Shown: piece by piece, positions 59,809 through 64,000 of the stretch
Layout of the letters: every line of letters starts with the position of its first letter
Numbering within the stretch: position 1 is the stretch's first letter
Origin: Bordetella petrii
GTDB lineage: Bacteria; Pseudomonadota; Gammaproteobacteria; Burkholderiales; Burkholderiaceae_B
DNA: 64,000 nt
Assembly: GCA_017745595.1 (NCBI GenBank)
Contig: WMBV01000025.1
Coordinates: 1-64,000, forward strand
Direction of reading: 5' to 3'
Position numbers and translations under genes: made by a program
Notes under the pieces: model-generated
What the model was told of the DNA's origin: nothing
The model's input: the letters and a program-made list of their open reading frames with translations, nothing else
Databases searched by the model: none

Positions 59809-61170
59809 TTGAAAGCGCTCATCCGCAAGTTCAACACGATCCACCCGGACCACCTGCGCATCTTCCGCGGTGCGTTCCGGGTAGCGGTGTTCCTGGTATT
59901 GGGCAAGGCCGCCGGCGCCGTCAAGGAAATGGCGGTGGCGTATCGCTACGGGATCAGCGATGCCGTCGACGCCTACCAGTTCACCATGACCATGACCAAC
60001 TGGTTGCCGGTCACGATCGTGGGCGTGCTGGGCGTGGTGCTGATCCCGGTACTGGTGCGCCTGCGCCGCACCGGCGGGCACGAGCGCGACCTGTTCGTGC
60101 GCGAACTGCAGGGCGCGGTACTGGCCGGCGGCCTGGTGCTGGCGGCGCTGACCGCGCTGGCGTGGCCGTGGGTGCTGCGCTGGCTGGGCAGCGGACTGTC
60201 GGGGCAGGTGGCGGCCATGAGCACGCAACTGCTCTATGCCTTCGTGCCGGTTACCGTGCTGCTGCTGATCGCGGGCATCAGCGGCGCGCGCCTGCGTTCG
60301 CACGAACGCCACGTCAATACGCTGCTGGACAGCCTGCCGGCGGTGACCACGCTGGCCTGGGTGATGCTGGCGGCGGTCTCGGCCGACGACGTCGGCCCGC
60401 TGTTGTGGGGCACCCTGGTGGGCTACGCGATCCAGGCCGCCTGGCTGGCCTGGCTGGCGGCGCGCGCCGACGGCGGGTTCTGGGGGGCGCCGCTGCTGTC
60501 GCTGCGCTCGCCGCACTGGCCGGAACTGATGAGCGCGGCCGGCATCATGCTGGTGGGCCAGGTGGCCATGAGCTTCGTCGGGCCGCTCGACCAATACACC
60601 GCCGCCAACCTGGGCGACAACGCCAACGCCACGCTGGGCTACGCCAGCCGGCTGTTGTCGCTGCTGCTGGGCATCGGCGCGGTGTCGGTGGGGCGGGCCG
60701 CGCTGCCGGTGCTGGCCGATGTGCAAAGCCGCGGCGATGCGGCGCGCGCACGTTCGATGGCGCTGAAATGGTCGGGCCTGATGGTGGGCGCCGGCGCGGT
60801 GGCGGTGGGCGTGGCCTGGGTGCTGGCGCCCTGGGGCGTGGCGCTGCTGTTCGAGCGCGGCGCCTTCACCGCCGACAATACCCAGGCCGTGGCCCAGGTG
60901 CTGCGCTGGGGCCTGCTGCAACTGCCGTTTTATTTCGGCGTGCTGATCCTGGTGCAGTTGCTGGCCAGCCAGAACCGCTATCGCATCATGGCCCTGATCG
61001 CCGTGGCCAATTTCTTGCTGAAAGTCGTACTGAACGCCATGCTGGCGCCGCGGATGGGCACCGCCGGCATCATGCTGGCCACCAGCCTGATGTACGCACT
61101 GTCATTCGCCTGCTATATCGTGGTGGCCTGGCGGCAGCACGAGCCGTCCGTGTCCCGAGAGAACACCTGA
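59809..61170 (+). CDS. MVF/MurJ-type polysaccharide flippase
   Basis: 453-aa MVF-family membrane protein with about 14 helices. Recognisable parts are LGKAAGAVKEMAVAYRYGISDAVDAY and FERGAFTADNTQAVAQVL. MurJ itself flips lipid II; the setting suggests a lipid-linked oligosaccharide flippase for this locus, in place of a Wzx. The start is a TTG at 59809, 6 nt behind the epimerase, with no clear ribosome site; the next ATG would cut off the first helix. Confidence 0.82.
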   Translation: MKALIRKFNTIHPDHLRIFRGAFRVAVFLVLGKAAGAVKEMAVAYRYGISDAVDAYQFTMTMTNWLPVTIVGVLGVVLIPVLVRLRRTGGHERDLFVRELQGAVLAGGLVLAALTALAWPWVLRWLGSGLSGQVAAMSTQLLYAFVPVTVLLLIAGISGARLRSHERHVNTLLDSLPAVTTLAWVMLAAVSADDVGPLLWGTLVGYAIQAAWLAWLAARADGGFWGAPLLSLRSPHWPELMSAAGIMLVGQVAMSFVGPLDQYTAANLGDNANATLGYASRLLSLLLGIGAVSVGRAALPVLADVQSRGDAARARSMALKWSGLMVGAGAVAVGVAWVLAPWGVALLFERGAFTADNTQAVAQVLRWGLLQLPFYFGVLILVQLLASQNRYRIMALIAVANFLLKVVLNAMLAPRMGTAGIMLATSLMYALSFACYIVVAWRQHEPSVSRENT

Positions 61171-62306
61171 TGCACACGCCCCACGATCCGCCGCGCGTGT
61201 TGATTTTCATCCATTCGCTGCATGGCGGAGGCGCCGAGCGCGTGGCCGCCGACCTGAGCGCGCACTGGGCCCAGGCCGGCTGGCGGGTCATGGTGGCGAC
61301 CCAGGCCGACGCCGCCGGCGATGCCTACACCCTGCACCCGGCGGTGCGGCGCGAAGTGCTGCACACCGAGGGCGCGGGCGGCGGCCTGCGCGGCGTGCTG
61401 TCCAATGTGCGGCGCGTGCGCGTGCTGCGGCGGGTGCTGCGCGAGTTCCAGCCCGACATCGTGCTGGCCATGATGACCACGGCCTCGGTGCTGGCGGTGC
61501 TGGCGGCGCGCGGCCTGCCGTGCTACGTAATCGCCACCGAACACACGCATCCTCCTTCGCAGGCCTTGTCGGGCCTGTGGCAGCGCCTGCGGCGGCTGAC
61601 CTATCCGCGCGCGGCGCGCGTGGTGGCCCTGACGCGCGGCACGGCCGATTGGCTGGCGCGCCACGTGCCCGGTTCGCGGCTGGCGGTCATACCCAACCCG
61701 GTGCATTGGCCGCTGTCGCGTACCGAACCGGTGCTGGCGCCGCCGCCTGCCGAAGGCCGCCGGCGCCTGTTGGCCGTGGGCCGGCTGCATCCCGACAAGG
61801 GCTTCGATTTGCTGATCCAGGCCTATGCGCAGGTTGCCGCCCGGCACCCCGACTGGGACCTGGTCATTCTGGGCGAGGGCGGCGAGCGGCAGCGGCTGCA
61901 GGCGCAGATCGACGCCGCCGGACTGCAGGCGCGCGTGGCCATGCCCGGCCGGGTCGGCAACGTGGGCGACTGGTATCGCGACGCCGACCTGTACGTGCTG
62001 AGCTCGCGCTTCGAGGGTTTGTCCAATACATTGTTGGAATCGCTGGCCAGCGGCCTGGCGGCGGTGTGCTTCGATTGCGATACGGGGCCGCGCGAAGTGG
62101 TGCGCGATGGCGTCGACGGCGTGCTGGTGCGGCCCAACGGCGACGTGCCGGCGCTGGCCGAGGCGCTGTCGCGGCTGATGGGCGACGCCGCCGCCCGCCA
62201 GGCGCTGGCGGCGCGCGCCGTCGAGGCGCGTGAGCGGTTTTCGGCCCAGCGAGTGCTGGGCCTGTGGCAGGAACTTTTTGACGACGTGCGCAAGCCGGGG
62301 CGTTGA
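61170..62306 (+). CDS. Glycosyltransferase family 4 (GT-B type)
   Basis: 378 aa: an N-terminal acceptor domain with HSLHGGGAERVAADL, then a donor domain with VGRLHPDKGFDLLIQAYA, GRVGNVGDWYRDADLYVLSSRFEGLSNTLLE (seen in blocks) and the E-x7-E catalytic segment. It adds a sugar to the growing unit; sugar and linkage are not predictable. Its ATG shares one base with the flippase stop. Confidence 0.88.
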   Translation: MHTPHDPPRVLIFIHSLHGGGAERVAADLSAHWAQAGWRVMVATQADAAGDAYTLHPAVRREVLHTEGAGGGLRGVLSNVRRVRVLRRVLREFQPDIVLAMMTTASVLAVLAARGLPCYVIATEHTHPPSQALSGLWQRLRRLTYPRAARVVALTRGTADWLARHVPGSRLAVIPNPVHWPLSRTEPVLAPPPAEGRRRLLAVGRLHPDKGFDLLIQAYAQVAARHPDWDLVILGEGGERQRLQAQIDAAGLQARVAMPGRVGNVGDWYRDADLYVLSSRFEGLSNTLLESLASGLAAVCFDCDTGPREVVRDGVDGVLVRPNGDVPALAEALSRLMGDAAARQALAARAVEARERFSAQRVLGLWQELFDDVRKPGR

Positions 62307-62348
62307 TCCTAGCCCGGTATAACTCAGACAAGCGCGGAAGACACGATC

Positions 62349-64000
62349 ATGTGCGGAATAGTCGGAATCTGGGGGCCTTTGCAAGACAAGGCGCAAGTGC
62401 TGGGCGATAGCTGCCGGCGCATACGCCATCGCGGCCCCGATAGCCATGGGCAGTGGGAAGATCCCGCGGCCGGCCTGGCGCTGGCCCATGTGCGGCTGGC
62501 CATTCTGGACCTGACCGAGGCCGGGCACCAGCCCATGGTGTCGGCCTGCGGCCGGTACGTGCTGGTGCTCAATGGCGAAATCTACAACCACATGGACCTG
62601 CGCGCGCGGCTCGAGCAGGCGGGGCAGGCGCCCGACTGGCGCGGCCATTCCGATACCGAGACCGTGCTGGCCGGTTTCGCGGCGCTGGGCATCGAGGCCA
62701 CGCTGCAGGCCGCGGTGGGCATGTATGCCATCGCCCTATGGGACCGCGAGCAGCGCACGCTGACGCTGGCGCGCGACCGCATGGGCGAAAAGCCGCTGTA
62801 CTACGGCTACACCGGCGCCAACCTGGTGTTCGCCTCTGAACTGAAGGGGCTGATGCCCATTCCGGGTTTCGGGCGCGACCTCAGCCGCGCCGCGCTGGCC
62901 TCGCTGATGCGCCACAACTACATCCCGGCGCCGCAGTCCATTTATGAAGGCATCTACAAACTGCCGCCGGGCACCTGGCTGCAGATTTCCCAGGCTGACC
63001 TGCACAATCGCCGCGTGACGGAGCCGCGCGTGTACTGGTCGGCCCTGCAGGCCGCCGACCAGGGCCTGCGGGCGCCGCTGGATTTCGATTCCGATGCGCA
63101 GGCCGCCGACGCGCTCGAGGCCCTGCTGTCGCAGGCGGTGGGCGGCCAGATGCTGTCCGACGTCAGCCTGGGCGCGTTCCTGTCGGGCGGCATCGATTCC
63201 TCGACCATCGTGGCGCTGATGCAGGCCCAGAGCCGGCAGCCGGTGCGCACGTTCGCCATCGGCTTTCACGAAAAGGGCTATAACGAGGCCGAGCACGCCA
63301 AGGCGGTGGCGCGCCACCTGGGCACCGACCACACTGAACTCTACGTCACGGCCGACGATGCGCTGGCGGTGGTGCCCACGCTGGCCGACATGTACGATGA
63401 GCCGTTCGCCGATTCGTCGCAGATCCCCACTTCGCTGGTTACGCGCATGGCGCGCCAGCACGTCACCGTGGCCCTGTCGGGCGACGGCGGCGACGAGCTG
63501 TTCGGCGGCTATTCGCGCTACTTCCGCGTGCGCGACTGGTGGCGCCAGTGCGAACGCGTGCCGGGCCCGGCGCGGCATGCGCTGGGCGCGCTGCTGCGCA
63601 GCTCGGGCGCGCTGCCGGGCAGCGGCGCCTGGCGCAGCAAGCTGATCAAGCTGGGCGAACTGCTGCGCGCCGATACGCGCGGCGATTTCTACCGCTTGTT
63701 CGTGTCGTACTGGAAAGATCCGGGCCGGGTGGTCAAAGGCGGCGTCGAGCCGCCTTCGCTGTTCGAACAGCCCATGGACGGCACCGCCTTCGACGTCATG
63801 ATGAAGCTGGACGCGGTTACTTACCTGCCCGACGACATCCTGGTCAAGGTCGACCGCGCCGCCATGGCCGTCAGCCTGGAAACGCGCGTGCCCCTGCTGG
63901 ACCATCGCGTCTACGAGTTTGCCTGGCAGTTGCCTTTCGACTACAAGGTGCGGGGCAATACCGGCAAGTGGCTGCTGCGCCAGGTGCTGTATCGCCATGT
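62349..64000 (+). CDS. asnB: Asparagine synthase, glutamine-hydrolysing (cut by the window end)
   Basis: At least 550 codons; the reading frame is open at 64000. The N-terminal glutaminase starts MCGIVGIWG with nucleophile C2 and has RHRGPDSHG and NGEIYNH. The synthetase part has the PP-loop SGGIDSSTI and SGDGGDELFGGY. Such genes in polysaccharide loci often amidate uronic acids, which fits the TviB-like enzyme upstream; ordinary asparagine synthesis is also possible. Confidence 0.92.
   Translation, partial: MCGIVGIWGPLQDKAQVLGDSCRRIRHRGPDSHGQWEDPAAGLALAHVRLAILDLTEAGHQPMVSACGRYVLVLNGEIYNHMDLRARLEQAGQAPDWRGHSDTETVLAGFAALGIEATLQAAVGMYAIALWDREQRTLTLARDRMGEKPLYYGYTGANLVFASELKGLMPIPGFGRDLSRAALASLMRHNYIPAPQSIYEGIYKLPPGTWLQISQADLHNRRVTEPRVYWSALQAADQGLRAPLDFDSDAQAADALEALLSQAVGGQMLSDVSLGAFLSGGIDSSTIVALMQAQSRQPVRTFAIGFHEKGYNEAEHAKAVARHLGTDHTELYVTADDALAVVPTLADMYDEPFADSSQIPTSLVTRMARQHVTVALSGDGGDELFGGYSRYFRVRDWWRQCERVPGPARHALGALLRSSGALPGSGAWRSKLIKLGELLRADTRGDFYRLFVSYWKDPGRVVKGGVEPPSLFEQPMDGTAFDVMMKLDAVTYLPDDILVKVDRAAMAVSLETRVPLLDHRVYEFAWQLPFDYKVRGNTGKWLLRQVLYRH

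Noticed and set aside
57448-60921. 1157-codon open frame on the minus strand opposite the polysaccharide genes
   Set aside because: It runs antisense to the dehydrogenase, epimerase and flippase genes, which have clear family motifs. Its composition (His, Gln, Arg, Val-rich) is typical of shadow frames in GC-rich DNA.

Overview
The window is GC-rich, densely packed betaproteobacterial chromosome. Gene content and order (a BbZIP-like metal transporter, napFDAGHBC, a nirS-type nir cluster joined to ccm, coq7-osmC-thyA-folA, and a TviB/WbpP-type surface polysaccharide locus) point to the Alcaligenaceae, close to Bordetella petrii or Achromobacter. This placement is inference from recognised protein families; no database search was run. 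No tRNA, rRNA, CRISPR array, transposase or phage gene was recognised.

Region 1 (1-7150): a ZIP-family transporter, then on the minus strand a complete periplasmic nitrate reductase operon, napFDAGHBC, behind a Dnr/FNR-type box. NapF is short and keeps only two of the usual four Fe-S cluster regions.

Region 2 (7280-12084): a tandem glycine riboswitch and the glycine cleavage operon gcvTHP, with strong hairpins at both gene junctions.

Region 3 (12204-29156, minus strand): one tightly packed run of 21 genes, nirSTBCFDLGHJEN followed after 6 nt by ccmABCDEFGHI. It encodes cytochrome cd1 nitrite reductase, the heme d1 pathway, electron-transfer cytochromes and the whole cytochrome c maturation machine. 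The divergent norQEF and then norCB-norD (29394-35009, plus strand) supply nitric oxide reductase and its assembly factors. dnrP, dnr and a CysG-like gene (35186-37102, minus strand) supply the regulator and siroheme for heme d1. Four Dnr-type boxes (nap, nirS, norQ, norC) tie the denitrification genes together. No nos genes are present, so N2O reduction must be encoded elsewhere or be absent.

Region 4 (37249-52648): a YdgA-like/YbjN-like fusion protein; a dipeptide/oligopeptide-type ABC transporter flanked by two M81 (MlrC-type) metallopeptidases; and a catabolic pair (omega-amino acid aminotransferase plus acylating semialdehyde dehydrogenase) divergent from a MocR-type PLP-dependent regulator.

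Region 5 (52737-55493): osmC-like, thyA and folA on the minus strand and coq7 on the plus strand, followed by an 800-bp gap that holds a terminator, a candidate small RNA gene and a repeat.

Region 6 (56296-64000): the start of a surface polysaccharide (O-antigen-type) locus: a WecA/WbpL-type initiating transferase, UDP-HexNAc dehydrogenase, UDP-HexNAc C4-epimerase, an MVF-type flippase, a glycosyltransferase and an asparagine synthase that runs off the window.

A family of about 31-bp perfect or near-perfect palindromes, often in pairs, lies in seven intergenic spaces. One pair sits inside a larger inverted-repeat element with 41-bp identical arms (47836-48180).
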